Positions 11,246 through 24,000 of a stretch of DNA of 64,000 bases are shown here, piece after piece. Below the pieces are notes generated by a model, which did no database searches, was not told the DNA's origin, and saw only the letters and a list, made by a program, of their open reading frames with translations. The translations under genes were made by a program, and so were the position numbers. Every line of letters starts with the position of its first letter. Position 1 is the first letter of the stretch. This DNA is from Isoetes taiwanensis (lineage: Eukaryota; Streptophyta; Lycopodiopsida; Isoetales; Isoetaceae), in assembly GCA_021234155.1 (NCBI GenBank), contig JAJEKV010000041.1:9941018-10005017 (forward strand), given 5' to 3'.

Positions 11246-13989
11246 GGGCAAAACTTTCGGGCTGTGCTATGCGCGCATAGGGAAAATACAATTTTTTTGT
11301 TTGGTGTTTTTTTCCTTGTTCTAGAAATCGGCTTAATCGCCTCTAGAATCATCAGCGCCATGCCGGATTGCAGCTGTATTTTCAAACCCATTTCATCAGG
11401 CCGGCTCGTCTCACCAAACCCTATTTCATAAGGTCGATTTCTCACCAGATAAGCTTCTTTATCAGGTCGTGAACTGGAAGCCCAATTTTTTTTCATGTCT
11501 GCTCTAGTTTCGGCCTTCTCTTTTTCTTCTGGTTTGATACAGAAAATTTTTAAGCAGGTTAATGGCTGTGCTAATATGGAAGCATCTGTTTCCACTAGGT
11601 AAGATCATTTTTTGGCAGGTTCACTAAGCTTCTTTGCTACTTTCAGCTGTTTACTCTATTATCTCGGTTGCAGGCTGCAATTGTTTTTCTTGAATCGAAG
11701 TGTTTTAGGCCACAACACAGGTTTTTATGAAAATAGGTGAATGTTTTTGTTCAATTCTGCAACTAAGTTATGATAATTCTGCAAATGATTTAAGGTAACA
11801 AGGTGACCTAGCAGACGCACTAATGACCTGTGGTGCAATTGCAGATTCCTTTTTAAAAAACTCAAATTTATGATGTTTTTAGGGGGGGTGATTGTGAAAA
11901 CATGTTAGAAAATCTAGAGAGCAATCCAAAACTAGAACATTTGTAAAGACAATGGTAAGATTTATTGTGAAAGAAAAGTAAATACTTCATTTTGACTAGA
12001 AAACCCAAAAACATGATTAAATATTTATATTCCATGCCACAAAGGAACATCAGTTTTTGCAAATAACAAGTAACGCTGACTCTTTTGATATCAAGAGGTG
12101 TTTTTTGTTGGAGCATAAACTTCATTTTCTTGTTCACTTTCTGCAAGTATGTTAGTAAGGGAAGAAACATCATCTGGTGCTACTAGTTCATCTAATTGAC
12201 ATAGACCTTCAAGAGAAACTGGATCAATAAATTCAGTGGACAATTACAATGTTCCTGGACAAACACAATTGCACAATGTTTAACCTTAGTATTTGTCTAT
12301 GCGCGCATAGACAAACACAATTTAGGTTCTTCCGAAAACCCAAGGTTTTGTGTAAGAATCGTAAAAAGAGCTTTTAAAAATATTGCTTGCCTAAATGCGT
12401 ATATCTAAATCAGAGCTTACGACCAAAATCTAAAATAGTCACAAACTACTCTTTGTTGAGAAACGTTTAAAAAGGTTCGTATCCAATCCAAGGTGCAGGT
12501 AAGGAGAATAGATAGGTCAGAAAGGAAATTTTGGTAGGTAGTAGGCAAAAAGGGTAGATCGAAAGAATGACTGGTAGGTAGTGCCTATGCGCGCATAGGC
12601 ATCCTATACGCGCATAGCATCAATGCGTTTTTGTAAAACTAGGGTTTTCGCAGCTCCAAGGTTCCGCCATTGTTTCGTTGAATCTGGCTGCTGCTTTTCC
12701 TCAGGTGCTCCGTTATCTGTTGAATCCAACTATATTTCTGCCACAGGTTCTTGATTTTTGCATGTTCTTGGTCGATTCTTTGAGGTTGGGCGCGAGGGTT
12801 TTGAGCGATAATGCGGGCTCACAATATCTCTGTGTTGGTCGGTTGATATTTCTTTGCGGGGGCAATATTAAATTTAAGCTTCGAGGTTTCAAGTGTCGAA
12901 GATCGGTTGGCCCCGGTTATAACACTTGTAAACAATTATTAGATTTTCGGTCTATTCTAGCAACTTTCAGTTGCATCTTCATATGCAATTATGGCCCAAT
13001 TATCTTGGTAAGATTATGGCAAATTTTGCGGATTATGGCAAAATATTGACCAAGATCGATTAATATTAATGGGCATTTGAGATTTCTCCGATTAAGGGCG
13101 ATCAAAATCAGCATATGTAGATAAAGTTCAAGTAATTTGTCCTTGAATCATATGATAACGCGCTAATAAATGAGCAAATGCAAAAGCGTATCTGCCGGAT
13201 AAATGTTACAAATCTGTTAACTTTTACATAAGGGCGGATACAAGGAAATGGCCTTACAAGTCTAGGCAAGCTTTCATTTGGATGCCTGCAATAGAGCTTG
13301 GAAATGGAGTTACCCAATGGGTATATAACCGAAGCACAATTCATATTACCAATGTCGATCCGATGTAAATGTCTTGGGAATGGTACTTGTAACATGATAC
13401 ATTTAACATGATACTAATGGCAAAATCTTACAATGGATTATATTACATGAAATATTGCCCAAAAGCGCATTTAATTTTCTTCATTGGTGTTCTCGCATTC
13501 GTTTGCCATGCTTTAAGATTCTGGGCTCTTTCCCAACTTTAGCATATATTTGGCCACCTTGTGAATTCGGTAAGTTTTGATGCATAAAAATGATACATGG
13601 TTTTCCGAAAATTGCTGCTAACACATAAGGATCCAGATCTTCTACCAAATGTTCTGGAGCTTAAGCATCAATGCTACAGTGTTATTAATTGCTACTGATG
13701 TGGACTTGAAAAAAAATATAACCTTGCTCAATCCCATGTCAGGCACTTAAGGAAATTTCCTTGATTCAATCGAACACCTAGTTTTTGCAGGTTTTATGCA
13801 TGGAACTGAAAGCTTCATATTGCATGTGCTATGGTTTATCTTAAGAGTAACATGTTTGCTTGGTATTGGATGTAAAATCAGAATGTCTCAATAGAATGTA
13901 AATCCCAATGTAATAACAAGATTATAGTGTTCTAAAGCATAAAAAGCTTCTTAGTTTAGGTGATATGCATGCATAGCCTCTTTATATGT

Positions 13990-14295
13990 TCATAACCTCA
14001 TTGCACACATTGTTTGTTATAGTCAAGGTGCTATGTGCGCACAGCCTCGTGGTAATTTTTCACATATTGTTTTTAATAGTTGAGGTGCTATGCGCGCATA
14101 GCCTCATGATGGTGCTATGCGCGCATAGCCTCGTTGTATTTTTTCACATACTGTTTTTAATAGTTGAGGTGCTATGCACACATAGCTTCATGATATTTTT
14201 TACATATCAATTTTTTATTGTCGAGGTGCTACACGTGCATGGCCTCATGATATTTTTCACATTATTTTTTTTTTGGTCGAGGTTCTATACATTCA
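13990..14295. repeat. ~70-bp tandem repeat array carrying palindromes
   Basis: About five units of 'ttttcacatattgtttttaatagttgaggtgctatgcgcgcatagcctcatgata' type are present, one with a doubled palindrome (14088-14127). The palindrome decays towards the right (gctatgcacacatagc, then gctacacgtgcatggc). The ORF at 13986-14306 is a by-product of the repeat. Confidence 0.8.
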
Positions 14296-14450
14296 TATCA
14301 CAATGAGGTTTAGGAGTCCCGTTGTCCCCTTTTTCGTTATGAGCTTCATTTCCATTTTTTGCAATGTAGTATTTACTACAATTTTTATAGTCTTTTTGTT
14401 TCTGTATGTTATCTCGGTTTGTAGAAAGAACTAAATTTAACTTAAGTTAT

Positions 14451-14555
14451 TACACCCCCTGAAAATGGCAGAATTTAAGGGTATTTTAGGGAATCTTTGA
14501 AATATGCTTTTTATTAGTGCAAACGCAAGTCATTAGTGCGTTTGCTAGGTCACCT
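14451..14555 (-). repeat. right terminal inverted repeat
   Basis: It is the inverted partner of 10431-10539 and ends 'gtcattagtgcgtttgctaggtcacctt'-like. It is one base shorter in the 'gcaagtcattag' segment. Confidence 0.8.
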
Positions 14556-14987
14556 TGTTCATTTTCCACATCCTTTGTTCGTTATTATGATTCTGGTTAT
14601 AAGAAATTGCAGTTAAAACCCTTTGTTGCTGAGAACTAATCAAGATTGAATGCATTTTCTTCTATTTTGGTAGATTCCATCCATGCTCAAGACAGGTTGT
14701 TATGATGTTGTTACAATTTAGAAGGATCTCAAGACTTCAATTATTTCATGAAGCTTTGAAAGACCACGAGGGCTTTTTTAAACTTTGTCATGTCTCTCAA
14801 AGATTTTCCTTTTGTAGTAGCTATTTTAAATCTGTACCATTCCGTCGGAATTAAAAGATTATCTATTGTCTATTTACGCATAAATAGATTATATATTGTC
14901 TACTTACGCATAAGTGAAAGCTTTTAAAATTTGTTGCTAAGAAATTAACTGCTGTTTAAATTTTGTTGCTTGTCTATGCGTGCATAG

Positions 14988-15024
<37 letters not shown>

Positions 15025-15930
15025 TAGTTTTAACGTCACGCCACTAGGCAGCATCCAACGCCTAGGCAAATGATATACTTTGAACCTCTAGCCTATGAAC
15101 ATATAGGATAGACGTTTTATAAAAGTAGGTGCTTGCCCATGTGCTCATAGACACGACGTACTCTTTAGAAACTCCTGGCCATGCACTCAACCAATAATCA
15201 TCCCAATGATAGTGCCTCGACCCCTTCCATAAATATCAATGGTTCTTCACACCCAAATGTTATGTTATCCTATGCCCCTTTATATTATTAGGTGACCTTA
15301 GGAATAACATTTACATAGTATTTGTCATAATTCCAATAACCCATTCGCCATGGACCACTCCCCCGTGCTTGCTCCATATCAAATCTCATAACACATCAAA
15401 ACAAAAAGTTTAATTTTTTTTTTCGATACAAAACATGGTCACGCTAACATCATCTTTTCAATATCTTCATAAAAGCTTACTGCACTACAATGATACATAA
15501 CAAAGGACATGACTGAAATGATCAGCTTGACAGAGGGTATGATTTGCTGATGTGTAAAATATGTTTTAATCAGATGTGCAACACTATCAAATCTGCCCGA
15601 AAATTTGCTGTTTTGACCCAGAAAACTTAACCAAATGTGGCGATATTAGACATCATCAGAAAGATCCTGGAGAGAGCTTTCTAATGGAATAAAAAACACA
15701 CAAAATAGAGTTTGGATTCAAAAGTTATGATAAAAACCATATTACCATCAAATTTGCACTTTGTAAAAAGGAATCCGGATTGAAAATACAAAAAGTAAGT
15801 ACCTATCTTAATAGATCTGATTCAAATCATATGCCAGTGGAAAGCTCTCTACATAAGCTTTCTAATGAGCCTAAGATCATCTTAATCTGACTCTCTAGCT
15901 CAAGTTATGAGCGCAGAAAAAATTGATATT
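14556..15930. other. non-coding stretch, no gene seen
   Basis: Apart from the last palindromes and the GATA run, I see no coding exon, RNA gene or element end here. Two short similar phrases, 'gagctttctaatgg' (15675) and 'aagctttctaatgag' (15857), are the only internal repetition noticed. Confidence 0.5.
14988..15024 (+). repeat. (GATA)n microsatellite, ~9 units
   Basis: A simple tetranucleotide run sits immediately after the palindrome-like 'tctatgcgtgcatagg'. Confidence 0.95.
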
Positions 15931-15935
15931 CTCTC

Positions 15936-17430
15936 TGTGACGTTCCAGTACGATATACGGTCTCAAGGCGATATCGTCGCTTTGCCACGCCGCACATCAG
16001 CCATACCGACGGTGGTAATGCCGACGCGATACCCAAGCAAAGGGCCCTGGGGGCAACTTGCAATGAGATGCGCATTACCCAGAAATCTTGGCGACTTTTA
16101 GACCTTTAACCCATTAAAGGTAGACCAAGGGTCATGGAAACCCTAAACCTAACTGATAGCCTACATAAGGCACCAAACCCTAACTTTCCCTTTTCACCCC
16201 ACGGACCTTTCCCGGAGCTCGGGTCGGCCGAGGAGTCAATTCCAACTCCCCGATCCGTAAAGATGCCCCGGCTTGTCGGATCGTCCTCCCTCCCCGCATT
16301 TCGAGCGGAATAATAGAGACATGGGCTTCGGATCGAGAGGAGTGAACCAGGGATCAGGTATTTGGTCGATCAAATAGCATAAACCTTACTCAACCTTCGA
16401 ATCAGTAGGTTTAGCCTATTAGATCACCCCTAGCAGCCAAGTAGATCCCGAGATTGACCTAACTAAAGAACCTAACTCTATGAGATAGATTAGTTCTTTA
16501 TTATTTATTATGTTGATATGATGGACGGATGGATTCTGTGAACTCATTGTATTGGGAAGGGGGGTAGAGACTTAAAGCTTAGTAGATGATGCTCCTAGTT
16601 AGTCCCTCTTAGTGCATTACTAGAATTCGGCCTGTGTACAAGAACCCCACCTGGTTGTGGGTGAAGGGGCTGACCGGGCTTAGAATGAGGTTCGTGTTCT
16701 GACCCTTGACCCATCCCTCTCGGTGTGTAAAAGGCCACCGGGATCGGGAGTGACTAGGTCTAATGGCTTGCCACTGAGTGTGGGTAAGGCATGGGCTCGA
16801 CACCCGTGGGGTGGAGTTCACCTTCCAGTGGGTTAAGTCGAATAAGGGCAGTGGCCCTCTAGTCACCTTGGGTCAGCATGTAGATCTCTGGAGGGAGTGA
16901 TCCCTACCTGCCCCATCGGGACTGGGGAGATGTAACCCAGGAATAGCCCCTTTGGCTATGCACCCCGCTGGCTCTGATCGAGTCCCAATACTTTTCAACC
17001 TACTCGCAAAGTGTGCACTGGGGAGGGGCAGATGGAGTGGACAACCCAATGCCATGTTCTTATGCCAGCCCAATCCATTGTCATGATTCTGTCTGCAATG
17101 AACTCTGGAGGCCCAAGCTTGTCAGTCTATCCCTGTGTCTGAGCCTTGGGTAGGAACTTCCTTTGTATTGTGTTGATCTTTTGTCTATGCAGATATGTGG
17201 TGAGCCATCCTTGAGATGGTCATGATGTGCTTTGATGTATATGTACTTACATATGTTTACGCTTCCGCAGCTAGGTAGGCCCTGAGGGAGACAGGGTAAA
17301 TGACACCTTCATTCTTCCCACTGGATTGCAGTGATGTGTGGAGGGCCTTGTATCAGCGTGGAGCTGGTATAGGGGATGAACTCCTGTTTGTATACGATGA
17401 GTGCATCGTATACGAGTAGGGGACGTCACA
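15936..17430 (+). repeat. 5' LTR of LARD-B
   Basis: It begins TGTGACGTTCC and ends GGGACGTCACA. The perfect hairpin 'gtatacgatg-agtg-catcgtatac' lies at 17390-17413 near the end. It aligns with 24977-26458. It differs from LARD-A/C LTRs in the first 250 bp (no 30-bp repeats) but shares the U3/R-like middle and the tail. Confidence 0.92.
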
Positions 17431-17431
17431 A

Positions 17432-17443
17432 TGGTATCAGAGC
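17432..17443 (+). promoter_or_regulatory. primer binding site, initiator-Met tRNA
   Basis: TGGTATCAGAGC, one base after the LTR end, is complementary to the 3' end of plant initiator methionine tRNA. It fixes the 5' LTR boundary and the plus orientation. Confidence 0.93.
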
Positions 17444-17637
17444 CATGTTCTTGGAGACCAAGAGCAAAGCGCTGACCATGCTCCCGATGAGTACTAACTT
17501 GATAGGGATCCTCAAGCCTCGAAAAAGTGGAAATTTTTTTCTCATTTTGGTAGTTTATGCTAAGCTAGTAATGATTAAGTAAATTGGAACTTAATAAGAC
17601 TAAAAGAATGAGCCAAAACCTCCTCGGGGGAAAGGTG

Positions 17638-18082
17638 GTCTCACGACAGCGCTGGTCAAAGAACTAAACTTTAGTTTTTTTGAGCGAGGCTAAGTCCGTG
17701 GAGACATCGAGCCAAGATCACTCAAACTTGATGAATTTGAGAAAAGTAATATGGTAAGGCTAGTTCCAAGGTAGGAATTAGTTAGAATAGCATGTTTAAA
17801 TTACTTAAATTACTTAAAAATGTGCAAGATCTCACAGCTCGCGCCTGGTCAAAGAACTAAACTTTAGTTTTTGAGCGAGGCGCAAGCTGTGAGACATCGA
17901 GCCAAGATCACTCAAACTTGATGAATTTGAGAAAAGTAATATGGTAAGGCTAGTTCCAAGGTAAGAATTAGTTAGAATAGCATGTTTAAATTACTTAAAT
18001 TACTTAAAATGTGCAAGATCTCCGGCCGCTACTGGTCAAAGAACTAAACTTTAGTTTTTGAGCGGGCGCTACTGCGTGAGAC
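17638..18082 (+). repeat. three tandem ~190-bp units, each with a ~66-nt hairpin
   Basis: Hairpins lie at 17638-17705, 17829-17895 and 18018-18082, separated by a near-identical spacer ('catcgagccaagatcactcaaacttg...'). The middle one is near perfect: outer stem TCTCACAGCT/AGCTGTGAGA, then CGCGCCT/AGGCGC, then an inner stem CAAAGAACTAAA/TTTAGTTTTTGA. The first and third have weakened outer stems but the same inner stem. They sit about 200 nt after the PBS. LARD-C has two copies with different stem sequences that still pair. A packaging or dimer-linkage role is inference from position. Confidence 0.75.
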
Positions 18083-21000
18083 CTCCAAACTTTGAACTTC
18101 AATAACTTGAGCTACAGAGCTCCAAATCGCCTAAAAATTGTTGCAATAGGACCGTTAGACAGCCTAGAATCCATTTATGACCTCAAATTAGGCTAGAAAT
18201 GTCAACCCTAGCTCAAAATGACCAAAATTCCTCAAACCCTTGAATTGTTTTTCCAAACTGTGGTTTGTTTGTAAATAGAAGCATACCCCATTAGTACCTC
18301 GCAAGTATTGCTCTCGGCTCAAAGCTGATGCCTTACTCCTAGATAGAAGTGCCCAAGAACACCCCTTTGTTATAGTCATCTAGACCTCAGCATACCAACC
18401 CAAGTCATGCCAAAAGCATAAACCTTGACCTAATTCAGTGTCCTCCTAATAGAGTTTGACTTATATAGCCGCCACATTGACACTCCCTATTGCCGGGATA
18501 CCTAGAAAGGAGCTAGAGTCTAGAGCTGCCCAAGTCACCTCATGTGTAGAGATTGGACTCCCCCAAACCAACTTTGTTAGGACCTTAGAGTATGCCTCAA
18601 ACATCATGGAGGTTTTGCAAAACAACCCTCATGTCATGCCATACCACACGTCCTAATATCCATAGACTTGGAGATTATAGATATGTCTCCAGTAATGCTG
18701 CTCGAGCCATCTTGCTTGCTTATAGAGCCCAAAATGTTGTAGGAGAGCCCTTCAAGTAGACCCTTAGACTCTAGAATATCGGCGTTACTTTTCGAAGGGC
18801 GGGGCTAGAGCCCTGAAAGAGGTAGAGGCCGACCCTTGAAGACATCAAGGTCCCAAACGTAATGTCTGAGACACAGATAAGGAGAGGACCCAAAAAAAGG
18901 CGGACCAAGAGAGGGAAGCACAACGACAAACACCTAAACTGACAAACGAGTAGAACAGGACACCATCGGCCTAGCATCAATCTTCATCAAATGGGAAGGA
19001 TATTTGGTAACCAGCGGCATCAAGAATTTTCTAGATGTTAACCTCTCGGCTACCGATCCATGAGCTCACATCAGAAAAGAGGATCGGCGCCTTCACCAAC
19101 TCGGACGACATGAGTTTCAAATGGAAGAACGCAAGGCAAAAAAATGAGTGCGAGGAAGGCGTTAGAATCGAGCACCGCATTAGCATCACGAGCTGGGGCG
19201 AAAGGCATAATCTTCGTCGAGGAGAGAAGTCATGGCGACACAGAGGCGTATAGAAACCGGAGGGGCGACCACCACGACCTTGCAGCCCGGTAGCTCTGCC
19301 GAATGTCATGCAATATCAACAAAAGACCAACTAAGCTACGCAACCACAAAGCACTTAAGGCTGACCGGGACAAGCTTCCAGCTCCCTTGCACCAAAGAGA
19401 GAACTTTCATCGGTTCCAAAAGTAGGAGACCATGAGGGGAGGAGACGATATCAGGGAAGGAACATCTCAGACTTAAAGGCCTATATCAGCATTAGGGGCA
19501 AGATCAAGGAGGGAGCATATTCTTTCGAACGAGAATTCGGACCCGTAAACACCTAGAAACCAAAGGAAGGACGACCTTACTACGTCAGCCCGTGAGTACG
19601 AGACTTCGAATGGATAGGACCCAAAGGGCGGAGGAGAGCGACCTAGCCAGCAGGTACAAATCACACCAAAGGCGACCAAAAGGAGCTATGATAGGTGCAA
19701 TGAAGATGATCACACTTCCGGGCACAAGAGAGGCACCTCGGAATGGAGCAAAGCCCAAGCAAGGAGTTGCACTCGTAAATTCAACCCGCGAAGGAATGAC
19801 AATGCACGCCTCACCGACCACGATCTCGTGAGCTTCAAGATATTCAAGAATGGTTGACCGCAATAGCTAGGTGATCCTACTCAAGCGATCAACTAAGACC
19901 GCGACACAACGCAACCTTGCAACAACACACCGCATGTAGGGATGTTGAGCGGTCACCGCATTCCTCACGACAAATATACACATTAAGGAGGAGCATCTTT
20001 CTCAAGGGATCACATCGACAAACACTCTTCGCAACTAGCATGACGAACTCGGATCGGACATGAAGCTCAACAATAGTAGCGGCGTCTCAAGGAATCCGAG
20101 TCAACCGAACTAAGAAGATGCAAAGAAAGCAGAAGAATCAAACGCGATAGGAGGAGGGGAAACCCCTAAAGGAGTATAAACATTTAAGTAGATCTTCGTA
20201 GTTATTTTGGAAAAGTGGATGAATTCAAATCCCAATGTAAATGCGTATATGTGTATTGTATACCTCGGATGTTCACAGATATAGTGGAGAAACATGAGTA
20301 CAGCCATGTTTTATGGATTTAGCACTTAGATCGAGGGAAGCTCCTTCACTTGACTACCAAAAGAGGAAGCAAGGAAGCACAACAATAGCCCAAGATCAAA
20401 ATGGAAGAGCAAGTCACGAGGGAGAAACGATCGGAGGCCAAGCAAACCTTCGACTCCAAACACTTCAAACGCCCTCAAGTAGAAGACATTTCGTCCACCC
20501 AATGTCGAACAAAAGACAACACCGGTCATGTCAAGATCATCAGGTGCACGCACGTGACATCGTCGGGACATAACACTACCTCTTGTGACAAAGAACAACA
20601 CTTGACGAACTTATGACACTAGTGGCCTCAACAATAGGAGGAACGCCCGACAACAACGAGCCAACTAAGAAGGCAACATCTCGACAACCATAATTCCACC
20701 TTGTGGTAATATAGGGTGATGCGCTATGACACGTGTATTAGATGGAGATGCACTTAACGAAAAGCCATCTGCGGCGAGGAGATATGCCTTCAACAACTAG
20801 GTGATGGCTTCGGTACTCCTACCAAAGAATTAGAAGAAGAGAAGAAGCTGATCATACCTCCGACATGTGGCACGCCAAACGCCCAAGGTAGAAGCATTCG
20901 ACAATCGTGAACGACAAGGATAGCAACTGAAGCACCTTTGGCAAAAAGAGAGTTCAAGATAATAGCCACGCTTATTCAACGGCATGTGAGTATATTTAAG

Positions 21001-24000
21001 GCGGGTACTCCTTCAACTCAAGGGTCAAGGCGCAGATATAAGGATCCATCATCCCCACAATATAGCCCGCCAGGAGGAGAGCCATGATGCTTTACTTGCG
21101 AGAGAGAGACCCATACGCATAGAGGGACAAAGGTCGAACTGAAAGCTGGAGAAGTGCTAGCAACTGACTTCTTCCACGAGCTCCCTAGAGGCAACAGGAG
21201 GATCAAAACTGACGAGCACAATCAAAGCCACCGGAAGGTACCTCAAGACAAGAAGACAGCATAGCACTGTGGAACGTGACAACGTCCAAGCCATGTGATT
21301 GAGGGGATCAAACAAGGAAGTTTGGAAGCTCGATGGAGAAGCAACTAGGCGAGGCGAGGCGAGCCGATGACTTGCACGTGGACTTGCATGCAACTTGGTG
21401 AACCCAAGGATGGACGATTCAAAGAACAACTGCAGAAGAGAACAACTCCAGAGAAGTATAGCCAAAGGAATCACGCACAGCCTCAAGAGACGCCTTCAAA
21501 TAGCTTCAAGTATCATGAAGGAGGAACAATTACCGCCCGAGAACAGGATCAGGAAGCAGACTGAAATGTCTAGGCATCAACGACCAGCACACCTTTAGTT
21601 AGAATGTGAGGCAAAGCGTGTTGTGCCATAGCCGACAAACGTCGGAGGGCCCAAGTATGTCAACAAGTTACCCCGGAGTACGAGCCAACGTACAAATAGG
21701 AGAATATAGATCGTCAACACCATTGCACCGGGAGGAACACCGATGACATCGCCAAGGAGTAGGTGTGCAACTCGAAGGGAGGCACAAGGGGGACCTAATA
21801 GCTCTAGTAGTAATTGTAATTATGTAAGCTATATGTTTTGCATGTATAGTTCCCCTGTTATTCCTTCCCTCCCATAGCGTAACAGATCAAAGGAAGAGAT
21901 GTCAGGCAATTTGCTGGGGTGAAGCAATCAACATCCTCAACACTCTTCGGGCAACACGATAACGACAAAGGGATTTCGGCGTATGAGACATCGATGGAGT
22001 CGAAGAAACAATATCGGATACAAAGTCGTCCTTTAGCTGCCAAGACAAAGAGTTCAAGATGAAAGATCTTTTTCAACGGCGCCACCTTCAGGCTTTTGTA
22101 AAGCGGCATGGAAGATTTCAAGTGATCAACTACACCATCAAGCAATGCGAGGCTTCTAACGAACAAAGTCAACCTCTACATCAAAGAGGAGCCACCGTCA
22201 AAGGAGACCGGAAGTATCGGCGACGGGAAGAACGTTACCTTGCTACTTCAAGCAGTAACGAGTGGATGAGCTTCTAGCAAGCTCAAGGATCTAAGGCCAT
22301 GGGGCCTAGTAGGTTAAATGTATGGATGGTAACATCCATATTAGGATTAGAAGGTATTTCCAGATATTCTCGTTGAAAGGATTGCCCCAATAGTGAGCTA
22401 CGCGTCAAGGATTGGGAAGCAAACGCATAGGAGTGACTAAAATTATACACGATTGTTAACAGTCATCCAACGTATTGAAACCACTTGGTGAGATTGATCT
22501 CCTCGCTAAGAAGGAATCATTACTAGGATAAGTGTTGACCATGTATAAATCTAGTACCTCCAAAGAATAATCCAACCGAAAGAAAAGAAGTAATCTAACA
22601 AGTCCGGCCAACTTGTTACGATGGCATCAATTCGATTGGTAGGAATATTCCAAGAGTTTAAATAACTAAGAAAGGGGGAATCTCTAGAATATAAAAGAAT
22701 AATACATGTAAGGTACATCTAAAATAAGAATTATAGCAATCAAATAGTCTTTTGAGACAAAAGGAATTGTCGTCATGACAAAACCTTGTGCTTTAGAATC
22801 GTTCTAACTAAGTAGGTAACCCATAACTATATTGAAATAAATGATAACATAATATGTATATCCATCTTAGATGGTTATATATGTAAGCTAAGGCTAGTAA
22901 ATTAATGCGCTAAGTAAGGAACGATAACCCTCGAAGGGAGAGAATAAAAATGACGTGTGTACAACGCCATTGAAGGGGTGCAGGACCATTTTCTTTTCGA
23001 AGAAAGTGGGAGGGCTCAATCTTATGATTGAACGTACTTGCATCGAATTGACTGACCCGTAGAATAGAGTTCACTCTGGCAATGGCCGAAGAGAATAGAG
23101 CGTAAGCTAGATAGATACCTTAGTGCTCAGGTGGCCTTCAACGTGCGAGACCGACGTAGTAGCTAACTACACCAAGGAATGGAGCAAAACTATGGGAGCA
23201 ACGCAAGCGACCAAGTCATCTCCAAATTACTCGCCGGCTCAATGGGTGGATGCATTCTAGCCTTAGGTAAAGGCGTGTGCATGCATTAAGCTTTAATGTA
23301 TCTTATAAATAAGTTACACATAGATCCTAATAATTGCATAGAAATTCTTGTGCATATATGTATCATAACCGAAATAAGTTAAATAACAACGATAATGGAG
23401 GTAGCATGTTAATTAATCCTTCATAAGGATGAAATTCCTTCCAAGGATAGCTATATGACCCGGGGTCCTTATAAATATAAATAGAAAATAGAATTAGGAT
23501 ATACTTAAGTGCATCTTAGGGATATACTTCCAAGGGTAATGCAAGACCCAAGGAAGAGAATAAGAAGCACATCTAATTCTTGTGTATGATAATTAAAACC
23601 TTCTCTATGTAACAATAGGTCTAAAATCGGGGTTATTGTTTAAATAATCGTGATCTAAAAAGTAATTAAATATTGTAAAGCTTAGAGTAAATATAATTGT
23701 ACTATCGGAAGTAATGCATCCGATACTATGATAATGTTAATTCATAAATATTACCTTAGGGTAATTATGTAAATCACATGCATTAAAAGAGCCGGCAAAA
23801 ATCGGCCGGGCATGTCCCATTTGTGTAGATCTATAGCTTGCCTAGTTAAGTATAATCCACGATGCAACCTATGAGGTAAGGGTTGCACGCGTTGTTACCG
23901 ATGATGAGATTACTAATGCTGATCTCTAGGACGGGTGTAATGTCAATGTAGGCATGACCGCTGGTTCGCTTTGGAAAGTCTACTGTCCCCACGAAGTAGA

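Larger units (their letters stand above)
10431..14555. mobile_element. element with ~105-bp terminal inverted repeats, no transposase seen
   Basis: The sequence at 10431-10539 reappears as its reverse complement at 14451-14555. The TIR contains 'cactaatgac' and 'cactaataaaaagcat', so the ends resemble the CACTA...TAGTG form. No clear target duplication is seen, and homology runs a few bases past CACTA, so a CACTA assignment is open. A third copy of the outermost part, 'aaggtgacctagcagacgcactaatgac', lies internally at 11800-11828. This could mean a nested or shorter version (11800-14555). No ORF inside resembles a transposase, so it is probably non-autonomous. It abuts gypsy-1 protease sequence on the left. 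Confidence 0.6.
10788..15160. repeat. cluster of ~14 short palindromes, core TATGCGCGCATA
   Basis: Perfect or decayed copies occur near 10790, 10910, 11232, 11264, 12297, 12585, 12606, 14030, 14088, 14114, 14172, 14229, 14970 and 15136. The bases flanking the core are also self-complementary and differ between copies: gccC...GggC at 11232, gccT...AggC at 12585, tcTAT...ATAga at 12297. Decayed copies mostly show CG to TG/CA changes. None of these cores appears elsewhere in the window. The copies cover the TIR element and extend about 600 bp beyond its right end. Confidence 0.8.

Noticed and set aside
11041-11595. 184-codon minus-strand ORF in the palindrome-rich element
   Set aside because: Its second half is the translation of two ~90-bp DNA repeats, the first half has no recognisable domain, and no related frame was found nearby.
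13986-14306. 106-codon plus-strand ORF
   Set aside because: It is the read-through of a 70-bp tandem DNA repeat, visible as repeated 'LIVEVLCAHS' units.
14988-15024. GATA run as the start of a minus-strand Helitron
   Set aside because: No hairpin plus CTRR end in the right orientation was found to its left.
18456-18656. Possible gag relic in the LARD interior
   Set aside because: No gag or zinc-knuckle motif, and the frame is not kept in the LARD-C copy.
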